A stretch of 64,000 bases of DNA from Actinomycetes bacterium (GTDB lineage: Bacteria > Bacillota > Sulfobacillia > Sulfobacillales > JAIMBI01). The stretch covers positions 1 to 64,000 of the forward strand of contig JAIMBI010000018.1 in the NCBI GenBank assembly GCA_023565505.1. The letters run 5' to 3'. The translations under genes and the position numbers were made by a program. Position 1 is the first letter of the stretch; each line of letters opens with the position of its first letter. This document shows positions 32,784-41,626 of the stretch, piece by piece. The notes beneath the pieces are model-generated. The model saw only the letters and a program-made list of their open reading frames with translations. It did not search any database and was not told the origin of the DNA.

Positions 32784-33422
32784 TCAGCGGTCGGCGTGGC
32801 CTCGCTCTGCATCCACCCGAACGGCGTGCACCAGCACCCACGGCACCCCCAGGTGCCGCTCGCGGCGACGCCGCTTGACGGACCAGCCGGGATCCCCGGC
32901 GATCCACACATCGGTCGGCCGGTCGAGTCGGCATCCCCCCGCCACGTGCCGCCACAACCCGGTCAAGACTCCCTGCAGTCGGCGCTCCCAGGGGCGCTCC
33001 GACGCCACGTGTTCGAGCGCCAAGAGCGCACCGCCCGGCCGCAGCACCCGGTGCGCCTCGGCGAGCACCCGACGGGGATCCTCGACGGAGCAGAGGACCA
33101 ACGTCGCCACGACGGTATCTTGGCTGGCGTCGTCGACCGGCAAAGCCTCGCCCCGTCCCTGGACCGCGCGCCACGGCATGGACAACCGTCGCGCCCGGGC
33201 GCGTGCGGTCGCCAACAGCCCCGGATGCGGGTCGACCAGCGTCAGTTCGGTAACCGACGCCGGCACGTAGGCCAGATCCAAGCCGGTACCGGCCCCCACG
33301 AGCAGCGTTCGCCCCCTCGCCGCGGCCCACAGCTCCCGGCGAAGAGATCCCAGTTCACGCTCCAGCGCGGGTTCGGTCCGCGGGTAGATCCACGCGAACC
33401 AGCGGTCCTGCCACAGAGCCAT
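32784..33422 (-). CDS. class I SAM-dependent methyltransferase
   Basis: A 212-residue methyltransferase with the SAM-binding motif I LLVGAGTGLDLAYVP (about 40-54), motif II TLVDPHPGLL near 61, motif III-like LPVDDASQDTVVATLVLCSV near 94, and RVLRPGGALLALEHV near 125. This core resembles UbiE-type and small-molecule or thiol methyltransferases. The substrate is not evident. The ATG at 33422 follows GGGTGGGCGG. It starts 19 bases after the stop of the Cys/His-rich protein gene and is probably cotranscribed with it. Confidence 0.88.
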   Translation of the reverse strand: MALWQDRWFAWIYPRTEPALERELGSLRRELWAAARGRTLLVGAGTGLDLAYVPASVTELTLVDPHPGLLATARARARRLSMPWRAVQGRGEALPVDDASQDTVVATLVLCSVEDPRRVLAEAHRVLRPGGALLALEHVASERPWERRLQGVLTGLWRHVAGGCRLDRPTDVWIAGDPGWSVKRRRRERHLGVPWVLVHAVRVDAERGHADR

Positions 33423-33441
33423 CCGCCCACCCTCTAATCCC

Positions 33442-34152
33442 TTACTCCTCGCCTGGATCGGCTCCGTACGCGGCCAAAAACGGCGCGAAGCCGCTGCACC
33501 ACCCGATGGCCCCCAGGAACGCGGCCACTTCCTCGGCCCCCGTCATCCCCCGGTACTCTAGCCGGTATCCGCGGGCGTACCGGAACACCCCCTCCCCGAG
33601 CCGGCTCATCCCCTCTCGGATTCCGGCCAGATCCAGCGCCTCGCCAGCGGCGAGAGCCGCCAGGAGGTGCGGCCGACACCGCCAGGGAAACCCCGACCCG
33701 TCGCAGGCCCCGCACCGCCAGGCGGCCCAGCGCCCCTCCGAAGCCGCCACCAGCGCGTCCATGGGGGCTGGATTTCGTCCCCGCCGCAGCACCTCCTGCG
33801 GCGCCGAGCGGCTTCCGCCGCGGGGCTCGCTTCCACAGAGCGGGCACGGGGCAGCCGTAAGGACGCGCCGCCAGGCCCAGCGGCCACCGCGAAGACGCCC
33901 CGCGACGGGCCGGACAAGGTCGTCATAGAGAATGGCGAGGCCGTGGAGATAGCCGTGGGTCAGCCCAGCCTGAACCGCCACGCCGCCCCACGCGTGCTCG
34001 GCGCACCAGCCGAAGCTGCGCCGCAACTGGATACGGGTCTCGGGGACCATCACGGCGGCGTCGGCGACGAACCACCATAGGTAGTGCACCTCCCAGTCCG
34101 TTAGGAGCTGCACCAACACCCGGCCACCCCGTACCCGTTGCTGTCCGCCCAT
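33442..34152 (-). CDS. Cys/His-rich protein of unknown function (DUF6062-like)
   Basis: This 236-residue protein has several potential metal-binding clusters: FGWCAEHAW near 48, CPLC near 103 and CGAC near 147, with another CRPH following. The W-C-x2-H-x-W pattern within a helical region resembles uncharacterised DUF6062-type proteins. There are no membrane segments. Likely cytosolic and metal- or cluster-binding; the reaction is unknown. ATG at 34152 is nine bases after GGAGGGG. It precedes the SAM methyltransferase by 19 bases, so the two may modify or sense the same substrate. An extended -10 element lies about 140 bases upstream. Confidence 0.65.
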   Translation of the reverse strand: MGGQQRVRGGRVLVQLLTDWEVHYLWWFVADAAVMVPETRIQLRRSFGWCAEHAWGGVAVQAGLTHGYLHGLAILYDDLVRPVAGRLRGGRWAWRRVLTAAPCPLCGSEPRGGSRSAPQEVLRRGRNPAPMDALVAASEGRWAAWRCGACDGSGFPWRCRPHLLAALAAGEALDLAGIREGMSRLGEGVFRYARGYRLEYRGMTGAEEVAAFLGAIGWCSGFAPFLAAYGADPGEE

Positions 34153-34570
34153 CCTGAGTCCCCTCCGTCCGACGGAAAAACTCCCGGCTTGCGCCAGGAG
34201 TCATCAGCCGCATCGGCTTGCGGCGGTTCGCCCGGACGGCCGGCGGGACTCCATCGCCGTCGGCAGGAATGGCTTGGGCCTGCCTATCTTCAGGATACCA
34301 CCCTAGAATCGGACCGACTCGGCTCACTTTCGCCAGGGGCCGGCCCACGCAGCCGCCGCGCCGGATCCTGCCGTCCCGGCCCCGGGGTACGGAAGGAGAA
34401 GGCCCATCGCCCCATCCGGCGCCGGCAGAACCCTTAGGGGTAGGAACAACAGCGGGACGAGCCGTCTTGCCACGCCTCTCCCCCGCGCCCGGAAGCCGAA
34501 CCCCGACCGTCCCGACCGGGTCCCGCGGCAGCGCAGGTGCCCGGCCACGACCGGACCAGGGTGCCCCGGG
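34153..34570 (-). other. intergenic region, 418 bases
   Basis: No gene is supported. On the minus strand TGGTATCCT (34300-34292) is an extended -10 candidate for the Cys/His-rich gene, giving a leader of roughly 130 bases. The rest separates this unit from the end of the glycan operon (34571). I see no clear T-rich terminator after 34571. Confidence 0.4.
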
Positions 34571-35188
34571 TCAGATCGCTCCCCGCCGGCTAAGCACCGT
34601 CCCCACCGTCCGAAGCAGGATCCGGACGTCGAGGCACAACGACCATGTCCGGCAATACTCCAAGTCGTATTCGATGGCCTCCCCCGTCGTCAGCTCACCC
34701 CGTCCGGAGATTTGCGCCAGTCCCGTGATCCCCGGCTTCACGGCGAGCCGTCCGCGCATGCGTGCGTCGTACAGCGCCACGATCTCCGGCACCTCGGGCC
34801 GCGGGCCGACCAGCGACATCTCGCCGCGCAGGACGTTCCAGAGGTTGGGCAGCTCGTCGAGCGACGTGCGCCTAAGCCACCGGCCCGCCCGGGTGACCCG
34901 GGGGTCGTCGGCCTCCTGGAACCGGAACGTGTCGAGTTCTCCGCGCGTCGCCGGCGGCCGCCACTCCCGGTCCGCCCCCACCCGCATGGTGCGGAACTTC
35001 AACAGGACGAACGGCCGCCCGTCGCGGCCGATGCGCCGCTGCCGGAACAGGACCGGGCCGGGCGAGTCGAGCCGGATCCAGACCGCCACCGCCGCGAAGA
35101 GCGGCGCGAGCAGCACCAGGCCCAGCAGGGCGCCGACGACGTCCATGAGGCGCTTGGCCGCCCGCTCCACCGCACGGGACCGCCTCAC
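34571..35188 (-). CDS. priming sugar-phosphate transferase (PglC/WcaJ-like)
   Basis: A 205-residue polyprenyl-phosphate sugar-1-phosphate transferase. It has the single re-entrant N-terminal helix (MDVVGALLGLVLLAPLFAAVAVWI, about 14-37), PVLFRQRRIGRDGRPFVLLKFRTM near 45, the catalytic Asp-Glu in SLDELPNLWNVLRGEMSLVGPRPE near 115, and ending KPGITGLAQISGRG. It transfers a sugar phosphate from UDP-sugar to undecaprenyl phosphate at the inner membrane face, the first committed step of glycan assembly. GTG at 35188 overlaps the aminotransferase TGA (GTGA). Being the small PglC-type and next to a 4-aminosugar pathway, it may prime with a diamino-trideoxy sugar. It is the last gene of the operon. 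Confidence 0.92.
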   Translation of the reverse strand: MRRSRAVERAAKRLMDVVGALLGLVLLAPLFAAVAVWIRLDSPGPVLFRQRRIGRDGRPFVLLKFRTMRVGADREWRPPATRGELDTFRFQEADDPRVTRAGRWLRRTSLDELPNLWNVLRGEMSLVGPRPEVPEIVALYDARMRGRLAVKPGITGLAQISGRGELTTGEAIEYDLEYCRTWSLCLDVRILLRTVGTVLSRRGAI

Positions 35189-36345
35189 CGCGCGTGGCGC
35201 GCCGCCACGTCGCGCACGGCGGCGATGACGTCCTCCACGTCGGCGTCGGACAGGGACGGATAGAGCGGCAGGGAGATCTCGCGGGCGAAGTAGTCCTCCG
35301 CCCGGGGGAAGGCCCCCTTGGGCCAGCCGAACCGTTCCCGGTAGTAAGGGTGGTAATGGATGGGGATGAAGTGCACCGACGTACCGATCCGGCGGCGGCG
35401 CAACTCCTCCACGAACGTGTCCCGGTCGCAGTCGAGGCGCTCGGGCCGGATGCGGAGCGGGTAGAGGTGCCAGGCGGGCCGGACGTCGGGCCGCACGGCG
35501 GGGACTTCGAGCGCCGGCTCCGCGGCGAACGCCTCCTGGTAGCGCGCCGCAATCGCCGCCCGCCGGGCCTGCATGCCGTCGAAGCGCCGGAGTTGGACCA
35601 GCCCCAGGGCCGCGTCGATGTCCGTCATGTTGTACTTGAAGCCCGGCTGGTGGACCTCGTAGAACCAGGATCCGGCCTCCGTGTAGCGGGCCCAGGCATG
35701 CTTCGACAGCCCGTGCAGGGACAGCACCCGCACCCGCTCCAGAGCCTCCTCCGACGGGCAGACCAGCGCGCCGCCCTCCCCCGTGGTGAGGTTCTTGGTC
35801 GCGTAGAAGGAGAAGGCGGTCCAGTGTCCGCCCCGGCCCACCGGAGCGCCCCGGTAGGCGGCGCCGAGGGCATGAGCGGCATCTTCCAGCAGGAACAGCC
35901 CGTGCCGGGCGGCCAAGGTCCGGAAGCGGTCGAGGTCCACCGGGTGCCCGGCGTAGTCGACGGGGATCACGCCCCGGGTCCGGGGCGTGAGCGCAGCCTC
36001 CACGGCCTCCGGGTCGAGGCAGCCGGTGTCCGGGTCCACGTCCGCCAGCACCGGCGTGGCCCCCACATGGACGATGACGTTCACCGAGGCGACGAACGTC
36101 AGCGGCGTGGTCACCACCTCGTCGCCCGGCCCCACGCCCTCGGCCACCAGCGCCAAGTGGAGCGCCGCGGTGCACGACCGGACCGCCGCCACGTGCTCCA
36201 CGCCGAGATAGGCCGCCAGCTCCGCCTCGAAGGCCGCGACCCGCGGCCCCCGGGTGATCCACAGCGACCGGACCGCCTCGGCGACGGCTTCGGCCTCGGC
36301 CTCGGTCAGGTCGGGCCGGTTGTAGGGCAAGAACGTGCTACGCAT
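35185..36345 (-). CDS. DegT/DnrJ/EryC1/StrS-family sugar aminotransferase
   Basis: This 386-residue PLP enzyme carries the sugar-aminotransferase pattern: GPRVAAFEAELAAYLGV near 33, SCTAALHLAL near 57, TTPLTFVASVN near 80, LEDAAHALGA near 154, and the PLP-lysine motif SFYATKNLTTGEGG near 178. Its N-terminal NRPDLTEAEAEAV and overall form resemble enzymes that aminate C4 of 4-keto sugars (PglE/ArnB type). Together with the CapD-like dehydratase at the head of the operon it could make a UDP-4-amino-4,6-dideoxy sugar. It overlaps the epimerase by 8 bases upstream and the sugar-phosphate transferase downstream. C3-amination is the alternative. Confidence 0.9.
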   Translation of the reverse strand: MRSTFLPYNRPDLTEAEAEAVAEAVRSLWITRGPRVAAFEAELAAYLGVEHVAAVRSCTAALHLALVAEGVGPGDEVVTTPLTFVASVNVIVHVGATPVLADVDPDTGCLDPEAVEAALTPRTRGVIPVDYAGHPVDLDRFRTLAARHGLFLLEDAAHALGAAYRGAPVGRGGHWTAFSFYATKNLTTGEGGALVCPSEEALERVRVLSLHGLSKHAWARYTEAGSWFYEVHQPGFKYNMTDIDAALGLVQLRRFDGMQARRAAIAARYQEAFAAEPALEVPAVRPDVRPAWHLYPLRIRPERLDCDRDTFVEELRRRRIGTSVHFIPIHYHPYYRERFGWPKGAFPRAEDYFAREISLPLYPSLSDADVEDVIAAVRDVAARHAR

Positions 36346-37393
36346 CCGCCACCCCCACTAGGTCCCGTACCACCGCCAGCGCGGCGCCGCGCCCCCGGCC
36401 GGGCTGCCCGCGGGCGGCCCCCGCGCGCACCGCCGCCGCGATCCGGTCCGCGTCCGCCCCCACCAGCACCGCCCGCCCCGACGCCACCAGCTCGGTCCAC
36501 TCCGTCTCGTCCCGCAGCACGTAGCAGGGGATCCCGAGGGCCCCCGCCTCCCGCTGCAGCCCCCCCGAGTCGGTGAGCACCGCCCGGCTGTGGCGCACCA
36601 AGGTCAACGTCGCGCCGTACGGCTGGGGCGCCACGACGCGGATCCCGGCCGTCTCGCGCTCCAGGCCCGCCGCCTCGAGGCGCGCCCGCGTCCGCGGGTG
36701 CAGCGGCAGCACCACCGGGGCGTCCAGGGCCCGAAGCCCCCGGAGGATGCCCACGAGCCGGTCCGGGCGGTCGGTGTTCTCCTGGCGGTGCACGGTGGCC
36801 AGATAATACCCGCCCGCCTCCACCCCCAGGGCCGCCAGGACCTCGGGCCGGTCCGGGACCAGGGCCAGGGCGTCGTCGAGCACGTCGCCCACCACCCGCA
36901 CCCCGTCCGTGATCCCCTCGCGCCGGAGGTTCTCCCGCGCCGCCTCCGACGGGCAGTAAAGGCGCGTGGCGACGTGGTCCACCAGCACGCGGTTCACCTC
37001 CTCCGGCATGGCCCGGTTGTAGCTCCGGAGCCCCGCCTCGACGTGGGCCACCGGGATCCCGAGCTTGGCGGCGGCCAAGGCGCCCGCCAGCGTGCTGTTG
37101 GTGTCGCCGTAAACCAGCACCCAGTCGGGACGCTCGGCCGCCAGCAGGGGGTCGAGGCGGCGCAGCATCTCGCCGGTCTGGACCCCGTGGGTGCCGGACC
37201 CCACCCCGAGGTTGACGTCCGGCGCCGGCAGGCCCAGTTCCTCGAAGAACGCCGCCGACAGCTCCCGGTCGTAGTGCTGGCCCGTGTGCACCAGGATCTC
37301 GTCGGCGACCCGCCGGAGCGGGGGCGTCACCGCCGCGGCCTTGATGAACTGCGGCCGGGCGCCCACCACCGTGACGACCTTAAGCCGGCCCAC
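36338..37393 (-). CDS. wbpI: UDP-N-acetylglucosamine 2-epimerase (WecB/WbpI family)
   Basis: A 351-residue non-hydrolysing UDP-sugar 2-epimerase. Diagnostic segments are VVGARPQFIKAAAV (residues 9-22), HTGQHYD near 36, VYGDTNSTLAGALAA near 93, HVEAGLRSYN near 116, and SGGLQREA near 272. It inverts C2 of UDP-GlcNAc derivatives to the manno form. In this operon, after WbpA/B/D/E-type genes, the expected substrate is UDP-2,3-diacetamido-2,3-dideoxyglucuronate, as for Pseudomonas WbpI; plain UDP-GlcNAc to UDP-ManNAc (WecB) is the alternative. GTG at 37393 overlaps the upstream aminotransferase by 14 bases. Confidence 0.9.
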   Translation of the reverse strand: MGRLKVVTVVGARPQFIKAAAVTPPLRRVADEILVHTGQHYDRELSAAFFEELGLPAPDVNLGVGSGTHGVQTGEMLRRLDPLLAAERPDWVLVYGDTNSTLAGALAAAKLGIPVAHVEAGLRSYNRAMPEEVNRVLVDHVATRLYCPSEAARENLRREGITDGVRVVGDVLDDALALVPDRPEVLAALGVEAGGYYLATVHRQENTDRPDRLVGILRGLRALDAPVVLPLHPRTRARLEAAGLERETAGIRVVAPQPYGATLTLVRHSRAVLTDSGGLQREAGALGIPCYVLRDETEWTELVASGRAVLVGADADRIAAAVRAGAARGQPGRGRGAALAVVRDLVGVADA

Positions 37394-38516
37394 GATAAAA
37401 GGCCGCGACGGCGTCCAGCACGCGGTCGACCTCCTCGTCCTCGAGCTCCGGGAACAGGGGGAGCGACAGCACCTCGGCGGCCAGGCGCTCCGCCACGGGG
37501 AACGAACCGGGCCCGTACCCCAGCGCCGCGAACGCCGGCAGCCGGTGGAGAGGATACGGGTAGTAGACCGTGCTGCCGATGCCCCGCGCGGCGAGATGCC
37601 GCCGGAGCCCGTCGCGGTCCGGCGCGCGCACGGTGAACTGGTGATAGGCGTGGAGCCGCCCCGGCGGCTCCGCCTGGGGCACGACGATCCCGGCCAGCCC
37701 GCGGGCGGCCAACCCTTCGCGGTAGCGGGCGGCCAGCGCCCGCCGCCGGGCCGTCCAGGCGTCGAGGTGGCCGAGCTTGACCCGCAGGATGGCCGCCTGC
37801 AGCGCGTCGAGGCGGGAGTTTAACCCGACCTCCTCGTGGAAGTACTTCGTCCGCGCCCCGTGTACCCGGAGCGTCCGCACCCGCTCCAGCACGGCAGGGT
37901 CGCGGCTGACCACCAGACCGCCGTCGCCGAAGGCGCCCAGGTTCTTGGTCGGGAAGAAGCTCACGGCCGCGGCCGCCCCCAGGGTCCCTGCAGGCCGGTC
38001 GCCGGCCGCCGCCCCCAGCGCCTGGGCGGCATCCTCGAGGATGGCCCCGGAGAAGCCCTGGCTCAGGCGCTCCACGTCGGCCACCAGCCCGAACAGGTGG
38101 ACCGGGAGGATGACCCGGGTACGGGGGGTAACCCGGGCCAGCGCCTCGTCCGGGTCCAGGTTAAACGTATCCGGGTCCACGTCCGCGAAGACCGGGGTGG
38201 CGCCTGTCCGGACCACGGCCCCGGCCGTGGCGAAGAAGGTGAAGGGCGTGGTCACCACCTCGTCCCCCGGACCGACCCCAAGGGCCACCAGCGCCAGGTA
38301 CAGCGCGTCGGAGCCGCTGGCGACGCCCACGGCGCCCGCGTCGGGGGCCAACCGCGCGGCGATCTCCCGCTCGAGGGCCTCCACCTCGGCGCCCAGGATG
38401 AACTGGCCGCTCCCCAGGACGCGATCCCAGGCCGCGTCCAGCTCGGGACGCAGCCGCGCGATCTGCCGCGCCAGGGAAAACACGGGGATGGGGGGCAGCC
38501 CGGCCGGCTCAGCCAT
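37380..38516 (-). CDS. wbpE: UDP-3-keto-sugar aminotransferase (WbpE-like)
   Basis: A 378-residue DegT-family PLP aminotransferase. Conserved pieces are GSGQFILGAEVEALE near 35, ASGSDALYLALVALG near 66, TTPFTFFATAGAV near 88, LEDAAQALGA near 160, and the lysine motif SFFPTKNLGAFGDGG near 186. It resembles WbpE, which aminates the 3-keto group made by WbpB using glutamate. Gene order immediately after WbpB- and WbpD-like genes supports that role. ATG at 38516 overlaps the upstream acetyltransferase stop by 8 bases. Confidence 0.9.
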   Translation of the reverse strand: MAEPAGLPPIPVFSLARQIARLRPELDAAWDRVLGSGQFILGAEVEALEREIAARLAPDAGAVGVASGSDALYLALVALGVGPGDEVVTTPFTFFATAGAVVRTGATPVFADVDPDTFNLDPDEALARVTPRTRVILPVHLFGLVADVERLSQGFSGAILEDAAQALGAAAGDRPAGTLGAAAAVSFFPTKNLGAFGDGGLVVSRDPAVLERVRTLRVHGARTKYFHEEVGLNSRLDALQAAILRVKLGHLDAWTARRRALAARYREGLAARGLAGIVVPQAEPPGRLHAYHQFTVRAPDRDGLRRHLAARGIGSTVYYPYPLHRLPAFAALGYGPGSFPVAERLAAEVLSLPLFPELEDEEVDRVLDAVAAFYRGPA

Positions 38517-39249
38517 CGGCGGGATCCTCCTCCGCGTCCGGCGGGAACAGCCACTGCTCCGGCGGGGTGGGCCGCACCACCCGCGCCGGGACGCCCATCA
38601 CGACGCGGTAGGGCGGCACGTCCCGCGTCACCACCGCCCCCGCGGCCACCACCGCCTCCCGGCCCACCTCCACGCCCGGCAGGAGCACGGCGCCGCCGCC
38701 GATGCGCGCCCCCCGCCGGATGCGGGGGCCGCGGATGGCCGCATGCCGCGCCGCGGTGCGGGCCAGGTAGGGATCGTTGGTGGTGACCACCCCCGGCGCC
38801 ACGAACACGTGGTCTTCCACGGTGGAGTGGGCCGTGAGGTACGCCCCGGTCTGGAACTTGGTCTCGTCGCCCACAGTGGAGTCGTTCTCGATGGTCACGC
38901 CGCGGCCGACGACCACCCGCCGGCCGAGCCGGCACCGCTCCCGCACCTGGGCCCCGTCGGCGATGAAGCACTCCGGCCCGATCTCCGTCCCCGCGTAGAG
39001 CACGGCATGGGTCCCGACGTACGTCCCCGGCCCCACCACGAGGGGACCCAGCTCCCCCGTCCGGAGCGTGCTCGTCCGGGCCGCGCGCGGCGTCCGGCCC
39101 AGCACGGCGAAGTCGGCCACCTCCACCCCGTCGCCGAGCCGCGTCCCCGCGTGCACCACCACGTAATGCCCGAGGCGCACCCCCCGGCCGAAGGTCACGC
39201 CCGGCTCGACGACCACCCCGACGCCCGCCGCCGCGGGCCCGTCGCTCAC
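38509..39249 (-). CDS. wbpD: hexapeptide-repeat N-acetyltransferase (WbpD-like)
   Basis: The 246-residue protein is a left-handed beta-helix acyltransferase built of hexapeptide repeats throughout (GVRLGHYVVVHAGTRLGDGV, IGPECFIADGAQV, IGGGAVLLPGVEVG), ending with DVPPYRVVMGVPARVV, the standard nucleotide-sugar acetyltransferase tail. In the Wbp pathway WbpD acetylates the 3-amino group to give UDP-GlcNAc3NAcA. GTG at 39249 overlaps the TGA of the upstream oxidoreductase (GTGA). At 246 residues it is longer than typical WbpD (about 190), owing to an extra N-terminal set of repeats. Confidence 0.85.
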   Translation of the reverse strand: MSDGPAAAGVGVVVEPGVTFGRGVRLGHYVVVHAGTRLGDGVEVADFAVLGRTPRAARTSTLRTGELGPLVVGPGTYVGTHAVLYAGTEIGPECFIADGAQVRERCRLGRRVVVGRGVTIENDSTVGDETKFQTGAYLTAHSTVEDHVFVAPGVVTTNDPYLARTAARHAAIRGPRIRRGARIGGGAVLLPGVEVGREAVVAAGAVVTRDVPPYRVVMGVPARVVRPTPPEQWLFPPDAEEDPADG

Positions 39250-40286
39250 GACGCCGCCTCCAGCTCGGCGACGGCGACCGGCCGGCCCGTCTGGCCCGAC
39301 CGGGTCAAGGCTTCCACCAGCGCCAGCACGTCCAGCGCCGACGCCGCCGCCAGGGCCGGGGTCTGGCGGGTGGTGACCGCGGCGACGAAGTCCTTGAGCG
39401 CGTTGAGGTGGCTCTTCCAGCGGGGCCACGGTTCCTCGGCGGCCGCGGTCGCGGCCTGCACGAACGCCCGGTCGTCGGGGTCGCCGCGGGCGCGCCACAC
39501 CGCGAGCCGGTGGATCTCCGGCCCCAAAACGGCCACCCCTTCGGTCCCGATGATGGTCAGCCGTTCCTCGAGGTTGGTGGTCGGCACGGAGGTGGTCGCC
39601 GACACGGTCACGAGCGCCCCCGAGCGGAACCGGACGCTGCCCGCCACGAGGTCCTCCGCCTCGATCCGGTGGGTCTGCGTGGCCGCGTAGCAGAACGCCT
39701 CCTCCGCCGGGCCGAACACCTGGACCGCCAGGTCCAGGGCGTGGATGGCCTGGTTGAAGAGGATGCCCCCGTCGAGCGCGCGCCGGCCGCGCCACGGGGC
39801 CTCGTCATAGTAGGCCTGGGGCCGGGCCCAGCGCACCGCCACGCCGCCCGACAGCAGGCGGCCCAGCGCGCCGGCGCGGACGGCCGCGAGCACCTGGGCC
39901 ACCGCGGGCAGCAGGCGGTTGAAGTGCGTCGTGGCCAACACCAGCCCCGCCTTGGCGGCGAAGTCGACCAGTTCCCGGGCGCGCGCGAAGCTCAGCGCCA
40001 GCGGCTTCTCCACCAGCACGTCGAGGCCCTGCTCCATGGCGAGCTGGGCCACGTCGGGGTGGTTGCCGGACGGGGTGGCGACGATGACCGCGTCCACCCC
40101 CCCGGCGGCGATGAGCGCCTCGGGCGAACCGAACGCGCGCGCGTCGAAGGGGACGGCCGCCGCCTCCGCCCGGGCGAGATCCGTGTCGGCCGTGGCCACC
40201 AGGACCGCTTCGGGCAGGTGCGTCAACGCCTGCAGGTGCCGTTGCCCGATGGTCCCGCACCCGATGAGTCCCAACCGAACCGCCAT
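39246..40286 (-). CDS. wbpB: Gfo/Idh/MocA-family nucleotide-sugar oxidase (WbpB-like)
   Basis: A 346-residue NAD-dependent oxidoreductase with LGLIGCGTIGQRHLQAL (residues 5-21) and the catalytic Lys in VLVEKPLALS near 91, typical of the Gfo/Idh/MocA fold. GGILFNQAIHALDL near 175 contains the substrate-binding His. In the Wbp pathway WbpB oxidises the 3-hydroxyl of UDP-GlcNAcA and recycles its NAD with 2-oxoglutarate, coupling to WbpE. Its position between WbpA-like and WbpD-like genes supports this. ATG at 40286 has GTAGGAGGC upstream. Confidence 0.88.
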   Translation of the reverse strand: MAVRLGLIGCGTIGQRHLQALTHLPEAVLVATADTDLARAEAAAVPFDARAFGSPEALIAAGGVDAVIVATPSGNHPDVAQLAMEQGLDVLVEKPLALSFARARELVDFAAKAGLVLATTHFNRLLPAVAQVLAAVRAGALGRLLSGGVAVRWARPQAYYDEAPWRGRRALDGGILFNQAIHALDLAVQVFGPAEEAFCYAATQTHRIEAEDLVAGSVRFRSGALVTVSATTSVPTTNLEERLTIIGTEGVAVLGPEIHRLAVWRARGDPDDRAFVQAATAAAEEPWPRWKSHLNALKDFVAAVTTRQTPALAAASALDVLALVEALTRSGQTGRPVAVAELEAAS

Positions 40287-40294
40287 CGTGCCTC

Positions 40295-41626
40295 CTACAG
40301 TTTGACGATGCGCGCCGGCACCGGACCCAGGCCGCGCGTCGCGTTGCGGGTGTCCAGGATGAGGCGGGCGTGCCGGGCCACAAATCCGTAGTCCACGACC
40401 GAGTGGTCCGTGGTGACGACCACCGCGTCGGACGCCCGCAGCCGCTCGGCCGTCAGCTCGACGGACCGGAGCGTGCGGGGAAACGACGCCTGGGGACGCA
40501 CCACCGGCACGAACGGGTCGTGATACGCCACCTCGGCGCCCCGCCGCTCCAGGAGCTCGTAGACCTTGAGCGCCGGGGACTCCCGGTCGTCGTGGGCGTC
40601 CCGCTTGTACGCCACCCCGAGGAGGAGCACCCGCGCGCCCTTGAGGGCCCGCCCCTCCTCGTTGAGCGCGGCGGTGAGCTTCTCGACGACAAAGTATGGC
40701 ATGCGCAGGTTGATTTCCCCGGCCAGCTCGATGAACCGCGTCGGAAAATCGTACTCACGGGCCTTCCACGCCAGGTAGAAAGGGTCCAGGGGGATGCAGT
40801 GACCGCCCACCCCCGGTCCGGGATAGAACACCTGGATGCCGAACGGCTTGGTCGCGGCCGCATCCAGCACCGCCCACACGTCGAGGCCCATCCGGTCGCA
40901 CAACAGCGCCATCTCGTTGACCAGCGCGATGTTGACCGCCCGGTAGGTGTTCTCGAACACCTTGGCCATCTCGGCCACGGCCGGCGACGCCACCCGCACC
41001 ACGGTCTCCAGCGACTGGCGGTAGAACAGCTCCGCGAGGCTTCCGCAGACGTCGGAGGCCCCCCCGACCAGCTTCGGCGTGTTGTGCGTGTTGTAGCGCG
41101 GGTTACCGGGGTCGACCCGCTCCGGGGAGTAGGCCAGGAAGAACTCTTCCCCGAGGCGGAGCCCGCTCGTCTCGAGGATGGGACGCAGCACCTCCTCGGT
41201 CGTGCCCGGATAGGTGGTCGACTCCAGCACCACCAGCTGGCCCGGGCGCATGACGGCCCGCACCCGGTCGGCGACGGCGAGGATGTACGACAGGTCCGGC
41301 TCCTTGTTGGCCGTGAGCGGCGTCGGGACACAGATGAGGATGACGTCCGCCCGGGCCAGCTCCCGGTAGTCCGTCGTGGCCTGAAGCCGGCCGCTCCGGC
41401 GGGCGGCGGCCACCTCGGCGGCGGCCACGTCGGGCACGTAGCTCTCGCCCCGGTTGACCTGCTCCACCTTCCGGCCGTTGTCGTCGAGCCCGACGACGGA
41501 GAACCCCGCGCGCGCCTGTTCCACCGCCAGCGGCAGGCCGACGTAGCCGAGGCCGACGACGCCCACGACCGCCGTGCGGGCCTCGATCCGCGCCTTGAGC
41601 GCCTCGGCCTCAGGGCTCCACGGCAT
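40295..41626 (-). CDS. wbpA: UDP-N-acetylglucosamine 6-dehydrogenase (WbpA-like)
   Basis: This 443-residue UDP-sugar dehydrogenase has VVGLGYVGLPLAVEQA near 21, PTPLTANKEPDLSYI near 100, ESTTYPGTTEEVL near 135 and the catalytic Cys in GPGVGGHCIPLDPFYLAW near 260. It oxidises the C6 hydroxyl of UDP-GlcNAc to the uronic acid with two NAD+. The sequence fits the WbpA/TviB group rather than UDP-glucose dehydrogenase. I chose ATG at 41626, ten bases after GGGAGGG; a GTG at 41635 lies too close to that site. It overlaps the CapD-like gene by 17 bases and is nine bases from the WbpB-like gene. Confidence 0.92.
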   Translation of the reverse strand: MPWSPEAEALKARIEARTAVVGVVGLGYVGLPLAVEQARAGFSVVGLDDNGRKVEQVNRGESYVPDVAAAEVAAARRSGRLQATTDYRELARADVILICVPTPLTANKEPDLSYILAVADRVRAVMRPGQLVVLESTTYPGTTEEVLRPILETSGLRLGEEFFLAYSPERVDPGNPRYNTHNTPKLVGGASDVCGSLAELFYRQSLETVVRVASPAVAEMAKVFENTYRAVNIALVNEMALLCDRMGLDVWAVLDAAATKPFGIQVFYPGPGVGGHCIPLDPFYLAWKAREYDFPTRFIELAGEINLRMPYFVVEKLTAALNEEGRALKGARVLLLGVAYKRDAHDDRESPALKVYELLERRGAEVAYHDPFVPVVRPQASFPRTLRSVELTAERLRASDAVVVTTDHSVVDYGFVARHARLILDTRNATRGLGPVPARIVKL

